From positions 1-57,168 of the forward strand of contig NZ_CACSHH010000008.1 of assembly GCF_902705545.1 (NCBI RefSeq): a stretch of 57,168 bases of DNA, given 5' to 3'. Positions 38,466-47,421 of this stretch are shown one piece after another. This DNA comes from Chlamydia sp. 17-3921 (GTDB taxonomy: Bacteria; Chlamydiota; Chlamydiia; Chlamydiales; Chlamydiaceae). Numbering within the stretch: the stretch's first letter is position 1; every line of letters starts with the position of its first letter. Position numbers and translations under genes: made by a program. The notes under the pieces are model-generated. The model did no database searches. It had not been told where the DNA came from and saw only the letters and a program-made list of their open reading frames with translations.

Positions 38466-39821
38466 CTATGAAAGATGAGCTTTCTCTGAGTAAGCTAGAA
38501 TTTCTTTATCTGGAAATTGCACCTCTTTTCTTAGAAGAAATACTCCAAAAAGATTGATGCAGAGTAGCAAAGCTCCAGAAACAGACATGATTAATAAAGC
38601 CGTATTCTGACTTAAAAAGCAGAATGTTGGTAGAGCAAGAATCCCATACAAAGTATAAACTTTTGCTCCATTGCTACTACAAAGGAATTTAGCACATTTT
38701 TTCCCTACAAGAAAGTAAGAGATGATGGTAGTGTAGCCCGTAACAAAGAAGAATGCAGGAAGGAAGAACTTCATAGCTGGGAAATAGGTTGCTAAAGTGT
38801 GTTCTATCGCTTGCGAAGCATTCTCAAATCCTAAAGACCAAGATCCAGATGCCAGGACCATGAGTAAACTCAAAGTACAGATAAGATTATCTACAGCAAT
38901 TCCAACAATACTTAATTGAGCTTGCGAACTTGAATTTTTTGCAGAGCTCTCACTTTGGATGATAGAGTCAAATCCAATACCAATATCCCCAGAATACGCT
39001 GCTCGTGAAATCCCTTGGTGAATGGTTGTTGCAACTGTACATCCAGCAAAACCTCCTAGAGCACCATGTCCTGTAAAAGCTGAGGAAAACACTGTAGAGA
39101 GAAGATGGGGAATATGATGATATTCTTTTATAAGAATATAAAGGGCTAGAGAACAATACACTATCATGAATACAGGAAGTATTGCAGAACAAATTTTTCC
39201 AATACGCTGTAGGCCTCCCTGAACTGCATAAATAACGAGAAACAGTAGTCCAAACATGGGATAAATTTTTGGAATACCCCAACAAGAAGATAAACTTTCT
39301 GTGATTACAGAAAATTGATAGATTTCTACGCCATAGATGCAGAGTAGAGCAGCAACAATAAAGGAGAAGATAGGAGTTTTGTATGCTTTGTCAAGAAAGT
39401 ACATGGGTCCGCCTTGATAAACACCATCGCTATCGACTTTACGAAATTTAATCCCTAGGTAAACTTCAGAGTATTTCACTATTGATCCGAAGATTCCTGC
39501 GATCCAGACCCAAAATAAGGCTCCAGGGCCGCCTATGCACGCTGCTGTAACAATACCAACAACATTTCCGATGCCGATATTTCCTCCTGCAGAAGCAAAG
39601 AATACTTTTAAAGGGTGTACACCCCTTTCTAAAGAGGAATTGGCATTTCTAGAAGTATGAACATAATGGCGTAAAAGCCTACAGAACTGTGGGAACTTTG
39701 TGAATTGTGAAAATCGGGATTTCCAGGAAAAGGCACAGCCCAAGACAATGATCATCGCAAATGCGATATAAGACCAAAAGAAATCATCAAAAGATGTTAA
39801 AAACGATAAGATAGTATTCAT
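38466..39821 (-). CDS. Sodium/alanine (AGCS-family) symporter
   Basis: This 451-residue inner-membrane protein is a sodium-coupled alanine/glycine carrier of the AGCS (DagA) family. It has about ten hydrophobic helices. Signatures are 'GGNIGIGNVVGI', 'GPGALFWVWIAGIFG', 'YQGGPMYFL' and 'GISRAAYSGDIGIGFDSIIQSES'. It corresponds by order to CT409. An obligate intracellular bacterium takes up host amino acids this way. It lies 38 bases behind lspA on the same strand and ends at a strong terminator. Confidence 0.93.
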   Translation of the reverse strand: MNTILSFLTSFDDFFWSYIAFAMIIVLGCAFSWKSRFSQFTKFPQFCRLLRHYVHTSRNANSSLERGVHPLKVFFASAGGNIGIGNVVGIVTAACIGGPGALFWVWIAGIFGSIVKYSEVYLGIKFRKVDSDGVYQGGPMYFLDKAYKTPIFSFIVAALLCIYGVEIYQFSVITESLSSCWGIPKIYPMFGLLFLVIYAVQGGLQRIGKICSAILPVFMIVYCSLALYILIKEYHHIPHLLSTVFSSAFTGHGALGGFAGCTVATTIHQGISRAAYSGDIGIGFDSIIQSESSAKNSSSQAQLSIVGIAVDNLICTLSLLMVLASGSWSLGFENASQAIEHTLATYFPAMKFFLPAFFFVTGYTTIISYFLVGKKCAKFLCSSNGAKVYTLYGILALPTFCFLSQNTALLIMSVSGALLLCINLFGVFLLRKEVQFPDKEILAYSEKAHLS

Positions 39822-39859
39822 AATATTAACTTTTTTTAAAAAAACAAAGATTATTATCT

Positions 39860-40357
39860 CTATTTAGTCTTTTGTTGTTTAGGAAAATAAAGTTTGTATA
39901 CTAACAATATTGTTCCTAAAGAAATAAAGACGTCTGCGAGATTAAATGTTGGGAATGCCCAGTTCCTATAACTGAGCGCAACGAAGTCGATTACGTGACC
40001 GTAAAAGAAGATATCACCTACATTCCCTATAGCTCCAGAGCATAATAAGATAAGCGCAAAGCGGGTGAGAGGTGTAGAAGAATTTTTAAAAAAAAGGTAA
40101 CTAAGAATACCCAAGATGATACATAGTCGAAAGACTAGTAAGAAATTTTTATAATTTGCAAAGAAGTTAAAAGCAGCTCCTTCATTGAAGGTTGGATAAA
40201 TAGAAAAGGAGAACAACCCCAAACTATAAGAGTAAAGTTTGACATGAGCGGCTCCTTTCCAACTTTTATATCCCAAAAAAACAATAAATTTTGCTACCCA
40301 ATCAATTGTGATTAGGGGCACCATAGCTAGAATTGCTTTTTTGAATCGCGAGGCCAT
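39860..40357 (-). CDS. lspA: Lipoprotein signal peptidase II
   Basis: This 165-residue membrane aspartic protease removes signal peptides of lipidated prolipoproteins, among them OmcA in this window. Four hydrophobic helices are seen. The two catalytic aspartates are in 'NVGDIFFYGHVIDFVAL' and 'FNLADVFISLG'. The usual 'GDR' is 'GDI' here; the second box is standard. It starts 5 bases after the dksA stop, so translation is probably coupled. Confidence 0.94.
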   Translation of the reverse strand: MASRFKKAILAMVPLITIDWVAKFIVFLGYKSWKGAAHVKLYSYSLGLFSFSIYPTFNEGAAFNFFANYKNFLLVFRLCIILGILSYLFFKNSSTPLTRFALILLCSGAIGNVGDIFFYGHVIDFVALSYRNWAFPTFNLADVFISLGTILLVYKLYFPKQQKTK

Positions 40358-40362
40358 AACAA

Positions 40363-40740
40363 TTAACTTTCTGAAGAGAGAAGACCTTTTTCAAACTGCT
40401 CTTGAGCTTTGACAGTCATCGTAGCATAAGGAATCGCCATAAGTCTAGCTAAAGGAATTTCTTCTCCACTTACGTCACAAATTCCGTAAGAAGTTTCTTC
40501 GATTTTTTCTAAAGCACGATTAATCTGTCTAAGAAGTTCATATTCTTTTGTAGTTACCTCAAGACTAATAGTCCGATCAAATGTATCGGTCCCTTGATCT
40601 GCTTGGTGTTGTGAATAGCCAGTAGCTTCATTTGGTTTTTTGACTTCTTGAGCATTGCCTTCTAGAGTGTGTGATAGCTTAGCTCGCATTTCTAAAAGTC
40701 TTTGTTTAAAGTTTTCTATTTCTTCTTGTGATAGGGGCAT
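40363..40740 (-). CDS. dksA: DksA/TraR-family RNA polymerase regulator lacking the zinc finger
   Basis: This 125-residue coiled-coil protein is expected to enter the RNA polymerase secondary channel. Two long helices flank a tip with aspartates ('HQADQGTDTFDRT'). 'ALEKIEETSYGICDVSGEEIPLARL' and 'AIPYATMTVKAQE' match the C-terminal globular part. Only one cysteine remains (GIC), where classical DksA has four zinc ligands, so it is a zinc-independent form. AAGGA precedes the ATG. It lies between nrdR and lspA in an apparent operon. Confidence 0.9.
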   Translation of the reverse strand: MPLSQEEIENFKQRLLEMRAKLSHTLEGNAQEVKKPNEATGYSQHQADQGTDTFDRTISLEVTTKEYELLRQINRALEKIEETSYGICDVSGEEIPLARLMAIPYATMTVKAQEQFEKGLLSSES

Positions 40741-40763
40741 GGTTTCTTTCCTTGAATTATCAA

Positions 40764-41222
40764 CTATTTTTCCACATCTGGGGTTGCAGACAATAATACT
40801 TTCATTAACTCACCAACGTCTTTGAATCTACGATAGACGCAAGCAAATCTGATATAAGCAATCATGTCAGCCTTTTTAAGATATTTCATTACTAGTTCAC
40901 CAATTTCTTTGGTAGAAATTTCCCTATTTTGTTTACCTAACAATTCAGTTTTTACATTGGATGCTATTGCATGAACTTGATCCTGGCCTATACGAGTGTG
41001 ACTAGACGCAGCGTTTAATCCATTAATTAATTTTGATTCTTGAAAACTTTCGTAACGGCCGTCTCTTTTTAAAACTTGAAGAGTAAGTTCTATAGTTTCG
41101 AAGGTGGTAAAGCGTTGACAACATTTCAGGCATTCACGACGACGCTTTATTGCATTTGCTTCTGTAGCGTTTCTTGAATCAATAACTTTCAACTCCTCAT
41201 GATTGCAAAAAGGACACTGCAT
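40764..41222 (-). CDS. nrdR: Transcriptional repressor NrdR
   Basis: This 152-residue repressor senses ATP/dATP and controls ribonucleotide reductase genes. The zinc ribbon is 'MQCPFC...RRECLKC' (four cysteines, residues 3-35). The ATP-cone follows ('LQVLKRDGRYESFQESKLINGL', 'YIRFACVYRRFKDV'). I chose the second in-frame ATG (41222) because AGGAG ends directly before the first ATG (41231), leaving no spacing, and NrdR proteins start at the CPFC motif. First gene of the operon with dksA and lspA. Confidence 0.95.
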   Translation of the reverse strand: MQCPFCNHEELKVIDSRNATEANAIKRRRECLKCCQRFTTFETIELTLQVLKRDGRYESFQESKLINGLNAASSHTRIGQDQVHAIASNVKTELLGKQNREISTKEIGELVMKYLKKADMIAYIRFACVYRRFKDVGELMKVLLSATPDVEK

Positions 41223-41419
41223 AGGAGCCATCTCCTAGGTTAAAGATAGTCTAAGAAAATTAGGTGCCAAAAACCAGGGTAATTCTATGCGATTATAGTT
41301 GCAAAGTTTTTTTTCTCAAATAAAACAAAAATACGGAAGAAAAATTTTGAAAATATATTTTCTATATATTTAGGAGAAAAATGATATGCTTTTTTTGCCC
41401 TAAAAGAAAAAGGAAAAAC

Positions 41420-42016
41420 ATGTTTTCCGGCATAGTACAAGAACTTGGTAGAGTTTGTTTTTTAGAATCGAAGAAATCTGTCTTGATTTTAGGAGTGCAG
41501 TGTTCCTCTTGCTTTCTTGATGCTTTAGCCCTTGGATGCAGCGTTGCTGTTGATGGGGTTTGCCTGACCCTAACTCGTAAAGAAAGCGACAAAATATTTT
41601 TTGACGTAATTCCAGAGACCCTAGCTTGTACTACGATTGGGGAACGTGTAATCGGTGATCGGGTAAACCTTGAAAATTCTTTGAGATTAGGAGATCCTAT
41701 AGGGGGGCATATAGTTTCAGGGCATGTTGGGGGAACAGGAAAAATCGTTGCAATAAAGGAAAATTACTACCATTTTCAAGTTTCCTTAACTTTTGCTCCC
41801 TATCTTTTTCATAAAGGTTTTATTGCTATAGATGGCATTAGCTTGACTTTAGTTTCTGTAGAAAATGAGAGATTTTCTGTCGGATTAATTCCTGAAACAC
41901 TTCAGAGAACAACTTTAGGCTGGAAAGGAGTAGGAAGTTTAGTGAATATTGAAGTAGATATGTCTACGAAAGTACAAGTTGATACGCTGAGACGTTTATC
42001 TTCCCTGCAGGCATAG
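41420..42016 (+). CDS. ribE: Riboflavin synthase alpha chain
   Basis: This 198-residue enzyme dismutates two lumazines to riboflavin. Two lumazine-binding barrels in tandem are visible: 'MFSGIVQELGRV' to 'GHIVSGHV', and 'GHVGGTGKIVAI' to 'VNIEVD'. Each has 'IPETL..TT.G'. The start at 41420 is set by AAAAGG six bases upstream and the invariant MF-GI start; an in-frame ATG at 41381 is not family-like. Other rib genes are not in this window. Gene order matches CT405, followed by two RNA methyltransferases. Confidence 0.95.
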   Translation: MFSGIVQELGRVCFLESKKSVLILGVQCSSCFLDALALGCSVAVDGVCLTLTRKESDKIFFDVIPETLACTTIGERVIGDRVNLENSLRLGDPIGGHIVSGHVGGTGKIVAIKENYYHFQVSLTFAPYLFHKGFIAIDGISLTLVSVENERFSVGLIPETLQRTTLGWKGVGSLVNIEVDMSTKVQVDTLRRLSSLQA

Positions 42017-42023
42017 GAATTGT

Positions 42024-42851
42024 ATGGATTATACGATGCTTGATAGCGGTGAAGGACAAAAGTTGGAACGCTTTGGTTCTATCATTGTAGCTCGCCCTTC
42101 TAAAATAGCTATTTGGCCAAAAAAAAAACCTGATCTATGGTCTCAAGCTGCGGCTACATTTTATCGTGATGGAGAGAAGGGAGAGTGGAAAGTTTTTGGT
42201 AGAGCTCCTAAAGAATGGGAAATTTCTTTACAGGGAGTTCGATGTAGTTTAAAGATGACTCCTTTTGGTCACTTGGGTATTTTCCCAGAACACTCAAGTT
42301 TCTGGTCTAGATTACGTTGTGCTATTGGGAAGAACCAAAATTGCCGAGTATTAAATCTTTTTGCTTACACAGGATTAACCTCTATTTTTGTAGCTCAGTG
42401 TGGAGCTACGATTACACATGTTGATGCTTCAAAAGCTGTAGTGAAGTGGGCTCAAAAAAATATTGATTTAAATCCTCTCCCAGAAAAACGTGTTTTTTGG
42501 GTGATCGAAGATGTCTTATCTTTTTTACGAAAAGAGGTTCGAAGAAAAAAAGAATATCACATTATTATCTTAGATCCTCCAAGTTTTGGTCGAGGACCTG
42601 ATGGAGAAGTTTTTAAAATTAATGAAAATTTTTTTGAATTACTTTCTTTATGTTCGCAACTTCTTGCATCCTCTCCTTCCCTTGTTTTAATTTCTTCTCA
42701 TACTCTGGAACATACTCCTGAATTTTTAAAAAGTTTGGCAAAGCGTAGCATGACAAAGCTTCCCGTTTCAGGTTGGTCTTGTGGTGAGAGTTTTTGTGGA
42801 GAGGGGGATGTAGCCTTGCCTTCTGGGAGCTTTGCTTTATGGAATTCTTAG
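42024..42851 (+). CDS. SAM-dependent RNA methyltransferase, RlmI/RlmK-like (CT404-type)
   Basis: This 275-residue class I methyltransferase has motif I 'VLNLFAYTGLTSIFVAQCGA' near residue 110 and the next strand 'ITHVDASKAVVKWAQKNI'. The catalytic-type motif IV is 'DPPSFGRG' near residue 192, as in 23S rRNA m5C/m7G RlmI/RlmK enzymes. The N-terminal PUA domain of RlmI is not seen. A run of ten A (42119-42128, reading PKKKP) sits near the start. It begins 7 bases after ribE and overlaps the next gene by 13 bases. rRNA is the probable substrate, but the base is unknown. Confidence 0.85.
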   Translation: MDYTMLDSGEGQKLERFGSIIVARPSKIAIWPKKKPDLWSQAAATFYRDGEKGEWKVFGRAPKEWEISLQGVRCSLKMTPFGHLGIFPEHSSFWSRLRCAIGKNQNCRVLNLFAYTGLTSIFVAQCGATITHVDASKAVVKWAQKNIDLNPLPEKRVFWVIEDVLSFLRKEVRRKKEYHIIILDPPSFGRGPDGEVFKINENFFELLSLCSQLLASSPSLVLISSHTLEHTPEFLKSLAKRSMTKLPVSGWSCGESFCGEGDVALPSGSFALWNS

Positions 42852-43645
42852 GGAAGCATAATCCCAAAATAAAAGAAGCTCTAGCTTTGAAACGATCTTA
42901 CTCTAAAAAAGGAGAAAGCTTTCTTGTCGAAGGTGTTCGGGAAATTCAACAGGCATTGTATTCAGGTTTTACACTTCGACATCTTTTTTGTAGTGTAAAT
43001 TTGTCTGAAGAAGAGGAGGCTTTACGTTGTGAAGCCATTCGACATGCAATAAGTGTTTTCTATTGTATGGACGAATCTCTATCTCAGCTCTCTTATAAGC
43101 AGCACCCCAGTCGGGTTATTGCTGTTGTTAAAAAGAAATTCTGGAGTCAAGAAGAGTTTTTAAACCAGAAAAAAAATGATATCCCTTTCTATTTTATAAT
43201 TGAGGGTGTAGAAAAACCCGGTAATGTTGGGGCTATATTAAGAATTGCTGACGGCGTTGGAGTTGATGGTGTAATTCTTTGTGACCCTATTATAAATCTC
43301 TATAATCCTAATCTAATTCGCTCCTCTTTAGGAACAGTGTTTACATTGCCAATTCTATGCGCTTCTTTTGAAAATATTTTGAATGTTGTGAAACGAAAAC
43401 AGTTAAAAGTTTTCGCAACTTCTCCTATTGCTGGAACAGTATATTTTTCTGAGAGTTACTGTTTTCCTACAGCATTAGTTTTTGGTTCCGAGAAGGATGG
43501 TTTAACCGAATCTTGGTTTAAATATTTTAAAAAAATCACTTTGCCTATGCGAGGAAAAGTAGATTCTTTAAATCTTTCAACAGCTGTAGCTGCTATAGCC
43601 TATGAAGTAGTTCGTCAGCGTATTATTTCAAAAAAAATCTGTTAA
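42839..43645 (+). CDS. TrmH/SpoU-family rRNA 2'-O-methyltransferase
   Basis: This 268-residue SPOUT enzyme has a substrate-binding N terminus ('SKKGESFLVEGVREIQQAL') and three SpoU motifs: 'IEGVEKPGNVGAILRIADGVG' near residue 120, 'LVFGSEKDGL' near 217 and 'LPMRGKVDSLNLSTAVAAIAYE' near 237. These form the knotted SAM site. ATG at 42839 is chosen because the family start follows directly; it overlaps the preceding gene by 13 bases. It probably modifies rRNA ribose; the exact site is unknown. Confidence 0.9.
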   Translation: MEFLGKHNPKIKEALALKRSYSKKGESFLVEGVREIQQALYSGFTLRHLFCSVNLSEEEEALRCEAIRHAISVFYCMDESLSQLSYKQHPSRVIAVVKKKFWSQEEFLNQKKNDIPFYFIIEGVEKPGNVGAILRIADGVGVDGVILCDPIINLYNPNLIRSSLGTVFTLPILCASFENILNVVKRKQLKVFATSPIAGTVYFSESYCFPTALVFGSEKDGLTESWFKYFKKITLPMRGKVDSLNLSTAVAAIAYEVVRQRIISKKIC

Positions 43646-43859
43646 CTTAATTATGTAAATTGTGTTCTTAAGAGAGATAAAAATTTTTATTTTTACATTA
43701 TTAAAAATAAAAGTTTGTTCTTGAAGTTTAAAATAGATTTTCTATTACGGCTTGTAAACTTGATTTTTAATCTTTTTCTTGTAATGCTAGTTGTCTGACC
43801 ATGCGGCCTAAAGACCGTAGTTTTTAGTTTGAAGGAAGTCGTAAAATTAAGGATGAGCC

Positions 43860-44963
43860 ATGAAAAAGCGATTTCCCTCGCTCCTTTTTATGTTTTATCG
43901 TCGCCTGATTTTGACTTTGAGTTCTGGGCACATCTTAGGGAAAGGGTGGTTAGGTAACGTACTTTCTTGGAGTTTCTCTTTGCTAGTAAGGCTCAAAGAG
44001 CAATTTTGTTATTCTTCTCCTCGTCGTGTTCGCGCCACGGTTGTAAGTGTTGGCAACATCGTTCTTGGAGGAGCAGGGAAAACTCCAACAGTATTATGGT
44101 TGGTTGAAGCATTACAGAATCGAGGTTATTCGTGTGCTGTACTTTCCCGAGGTTACAAGGGCATGTGCAGTGGAAAGAAAACACCAACAATTGTAGATGC
44201 CAATGTTCATTCTGCTACTTATGTTGGAGATGAGCCACTACTTATGGCAGAAAAGCTTCCCCCACGTTCTGTTTGGGTTCACAAAGATCGTAGGTTGTCT
44301 GCTGTTCAAGCTGCAGAGTTTTTTGATATCCTACTTTTAGATGACGGCCTTCAGTATCGTAAGTTGCATAAAGATGTAGAAATCGCCGTAGTGAATGGTC
44401 AGGATCCCTTGGGATCTTCAGCATTTTTTCCGAAAGGAAGACTTCGAGATTTTCCAGATCGTTTAAGAAATGTTGATGCCATTGTTGTTAATGGGAGTTG
44501 TAATCTAGAACATAGAAATCTCTTAAAGAAGAGTTCTTCAGCAAAACAAATTTTTGTAGAACCTCGCATTGCTTCTGTTGTTTGGATTCATAAGGGTGAG
44601 CATGTTGCACATAAAAAACTTCAAGGATTTCCTGCCGGAGTTTTCTGTGGTCTTGGTTTTCCTCAAGGCTTTTTGAATATGTTGAGAAACGCCGGAGTTA
44701 AAATTTTGGGAACTTATGTACTTCCTGACCACGTTGGCATCACTAAAAAAGAATTATACTACTTTTGTCGTAAAATAGCATTGTGCCAGGGACAAGGGGT
44801 GTTGTGTACAGAGAAAGACAGCGTAAAGTTACATAACTTGTTTGATGAAACGGATTTATTGCCAATTGGTAAGGTCTGTATGAACTTACAAGTCGAAGAA
44901 AGTCAAGCTAGTTTTCTTTTGGATACTATTGATCAAATACATAAAAATAGGGGTGACGAATGA
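43860..44963 (+). CDS. lpxK: Tetraacyldisaccharide 4'-kinase LpxK
   Basis: This 367-residue membrane-bound kinase phosphorylates the lipid A disaccharide at the 4' position. An N-terminal amphipathic/membrane segment precedes the Walker-type loop 'VSVGNIVLGGAGKTPTVLWL' near residues 61-80. Further signatures are 'VLSRGYKG', 'GDEPLLMA', 'LLLDDGLQYRKLHKD' and 'DHVGIT'. The AAGGA site lies 7 bases upstream. A 214-base gap separates it from the methyltransferase genes, so it probably has its own promoter. Its stop overlaps the gltT start by 4 bases. Confidence 0.95.
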   Translation: MKKRFPSLLFMFYRRLILTLSSGHILGKGWLGNVLSWSFSLLVRLKEQFCYSSPRRVRATVVSVGNIVLGGAGKTPTVLWLVEALQNRGYSCAVLSRGYKGMCSGKKTPTIVDANVHSATYVGDEPLLMAEKLPPRSVWVHKDRRLSAVQAAEFFDILLLDDGLQYRKLHKDVEIAVVNGQDPLGSSAFFPKGRLRDFPDRLRNVDAIVVNGSCNLEHRNLLKKSSSAKQIFVEPRIASVVWIHKGEHVAHKKLQGFPAGVFCGLGFPQGFLNMLRNAGVKILGTYVLPDHVGITKKELYYFCRKIALCQGQGVLCTEKDSVKLHNLFDETDLLPIGKVCMNLQVEESQASFLLDTIDQIHKNRGDE

Positions 44964-46201
44964 AACTATGGATGAAAATCTTTATAGGACTGTTTGTTGG
45001 AGTTGCCTTAGGTTTGGTTTTAGGAGATAAAGCGATCTTTTTAAAACCCATAGGAGATATATTCTTAAATCTATTGAGCATGGTTGTTTATCCATTAGTT
45101 TTTTGCTCAATGGTCTTAGGTATCGCTTCAATTAGCGATATGAAAAAGTTGGGACGCATTGGAATGAAAAGCGTCGGGCTTTATTTAGCAACAACTGCTG
45201 TTGCTATTGTTATAGGACTATGTTTTGCAGGAATTTTTAATCCCGGTAGAGGTTGTAACCTTTCTCATACTCTCCCAGAGCAAGGCGCTATGATTTCTCA
45301 AGAAAGAGGAATTACATATTTTCTTTCTTTAATTTCTCAAATTTTCCCTTCAAATCCTGTACGTTCTTTTGTAGAGGGTAATATTCTACAAATCATTATT
45401 TTTGCCATTTTTCTAGGAATATCTATGCGCCTTACTGGAGAAAAAGGGCGCCCTGTAGAGAAGTTTATTGAAGGATTTTCCGAAGTCATGTTGCGAATGG
45501 TTAATATGATCATGGCGTTTGCTCCTTATGGTGTTGGAGCAAGTATTGCTTGGATATCAGGAAGTCATGGTTTAGTAATTTTATGGCAATTGAGTAAATT
45601 TATTATTGCTTACTATCTCGCATGTTTATTCCATGGTATTTTAGTATTTGGTAGCTTAGTTCGCTTTGGCTGTAAAATGTCTTTCATGAGATTTCTCTCA
45701 GCCATGATGGATGCCATCTCATGCGCAATATCTACAGCAAGCAGTTCGGCAACATTGCCAGTAACTATGCGATGTGTTTCTAAAAATCTTGGTGTTTCTT
45801 CAGAAGTTTCTGGCTTTGTTTTGCCTTTAGGAGCTACTGTCAATATGAATGGTACAGCAATTTTTCAAGGAATGGCTGCAGTTTTTATTGCTCAAGCTTA
45901 TAATTGTCCTCTATCGTTCGGTAGTTTACTGCTACTTGTAGTCACTGCAACTTTTTCTGCGATAGGTAGTGCTGGAGTTCCCGGTGGAGGAATGATTACT
46001 CTGGGTTCTGTTTTGGTGTCTGTAGGCTTGCCTATTCAAGGTATTGCCGTATTAGCAGGAATCGATCGTCTTAGAGATATTATTGGGACTCCTATGAATA
46101 TTTTAGGCGACGCTGTTGTTGCTACTTACATAGCAGCTAAAGAAGGAGAACTTTCTTCTTCCGAGTCTTCTTTAATTCAGGAAACAGTAGAATCTATATA
46201 A
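44960..46201 (+). CDS. gltT: Proton/sodium-glutamate (dicarboxylate) symporter
   Basis: This 413-residue DAACS-family carrier imports glutamate or other C4-dicarboxylates. Eight membrane helices and two re-entrant hairpins are readable: HP1 'STASSSATLPVTMRC' near residue 258 and the TM7 motif 'GATVNMNGTAIFQG' near 293 (family NMDGT). HP2 is 'GSAGVPGGGMI'. TM8 'GIDRLRDIIGTPMNILGDAV' carries the Asp/Arg substrate site. ATGA overlap with lpxK indicates translational coupling. Confidence 0.95.
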   Translation: MKLWMKIFIGLFVGVALGLVLGDKAIFLKPIGDIFLNLLSMVVYPLVFCSMVLGIASISDMKKLGRIGMKSVGLYLATTAVAIVIGLCFAGIFNPGRGCNLSHTLPEQGAMISQERGITYFLSLISQIFPSNPVRSFVEGNILQIIIFAIFLGISMRLTGEKGRPVEKFIEGFSEVMLRMVNMIMAFAPYGVGASIAWISGSHGLVILWQLSKFIIAYYLACLFHGILVFGSLVRFGCKMSFMRFLSAMMDAISCAISTASSSATLPVTMRCVSKNLGVSSEVSGFVLPLGATVNMNGTAIFQGMAAVFIAQAYNCPLSFGSLLLLVVTATFSAIGSAGVPGGGMITLGSVLVSVGLPIQGIAVLAGIDRLRDIIGTPMNILGDAVVATYIAAKEGELSSSESSLIQETVESI

Positions 46202-46216
46202 AAGGATAAACAGTAC

Positions 46217-47392
46217 ATGTTTGAATTCCGATTTCCAAAAATAGGAGAAACTGGTTCAGGAGGATCTATTGTTCGTTGGTTGAAAAAAGTTGGAGAGTTT
46301 GTTAAGAAAGACGAACCTTTAATAGAAGTTTCTACAGATAAAATTGCAACAGAACTTGCATCCCCCCAGGAAGGAGTTATAGCTCAAATATTCGTCAATG
46401 AAGGGGATGAAGTTGCCGCTGGAGATATTCTAGCTTTGCTAGAAGAACAACAAAAAAACCTCTCTGATGAAATCCCCGATCCCACACTTTCTAACGCCTC
46501 TTGTTGTAGTTGTCATGAGGAAAATCCTTCCTTAACGTCAGAGTGGTTTTCTCCATCTGTTCTCAGTTTGGCACAGCGTGAGGGGATCAGTATATCAGAA
46601 TTGCAGACAATTTCCGGAACGGGGAATGAAGGGCGAGTTACAAAAAGAGATTTAAAAACTTATATAGAAACTCGTAATCAAGAGAAATCATTCTCTAAAA
46701 ATGAAGAAAATCGTATACCGATGTCTCCTTTGCGTCGAGCTATAGCTTCTTCTTTATCAAAATCTTCGGACGAAGTTCCGCATGCTTCTCTAATTGTAGA
46801 TATAGATGTTACGGATCTTATGAATTTGATTGCTGAGGAGCGAGAGCGTTTTTTTGCTACTCATAATGTTAAGCTGACAATTACAAGTTTTATTGTTCAG
46901 TGTCTCGCAAAAACTCTAGAACTATTTCCTCTTCTCAATGGATCTTTGGATGGGCATACTATTGTTGTTAAAAAATCCATAAATGTTGGTGTAGCTGTAA
47001 ATCTGAATAAAGAGGGTGTTGTTGTTCCCGTTATTCACAATTGTCAAGATCGAGGATTAGTGAGTATAGCGAAGTCTCTTGCAGATTTATCTTCTCGAGC
47101 TCGTGCGAATTGCTTGGATCCTTCTGATGTTCAAGATGGAAGTATTACCGTTACGAATTTTGGAATGACGGGAGCATTAATTGGTCTACCAATCATTCGT
47201 TATCCAGAAGTCGCTATTTTAGGAATAGGAACAATTCAAAAACGTGTTGTCGTTCGTGATGATGATTCTTTAATGATCCGTAAAATGGTGTATGTTACGC
47301 TTACATTCGATCATCGGGTTCTTGATGGGATTTATGGAAGTGAGTTTTTAACCTCATTGAAAAATCGTCTAGAGTCTGTTACTATGAGCTAA
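46217..47392 (+). CDS. Dihydrolipoamide acyltransferase (E2) of a 2-oxo acid dehydrogenase
   Basis: This 391-residue E2 has one lipoyl domain at residues 1-75 with the acceptor lysine K42 in 'VSTDKIATE'. A peripheral-subunit-binding domain lies near residues 112-150 ('SPSVLSLAQREGISISELQTI'). The catalytic acyltransferase domain ends with 'FDHRVLDGIYG' holding the active histidine and aspartate. It resembles branched-chain/oxoglutarate E2s more than the pyruvate type, judging from the lipoyl context. It corresponds to CT400 by order. No E1 or E3 gene is adjacent. Confidence 0.88.
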   Translation: MFEFRFPKIGETGSGGSIVRWLKKVGEFVKKDEPLIEVSTDKIATELASPQEGVIAQIFVNEGDEVAAGDILALLEEQQKNLSDEIPDPTLSNASCCSCHEENPSLTSEWFSPSVLSLAQREGISISELQTISGTGNEGRVTKRDLKTYIETRNQEKSFSKNEENRIPMSPLRRAIASSLSKSSDEVPHASLIVDIDVTDLMNLIAEERERFFATHNVKLTITSFIVQCLAKTLELFPLLNGSLDGHTIVVKKSINVGVAVNLNKEGVVVPVIHNCQDRGLVSIAKSLADLSSRARANCLDPSDVQDGSITVTNFGMTGALIGLPIIRYPEVAILGIGTIQKRVVVRDDDSLMIRKMVYVTLTFDHRVLDGIYGSEFLTSLKNRLESVTMS

Positions 47393-47421
47393 AATAACCT
47401 TGATTTTTACTAAAGGCTAGG

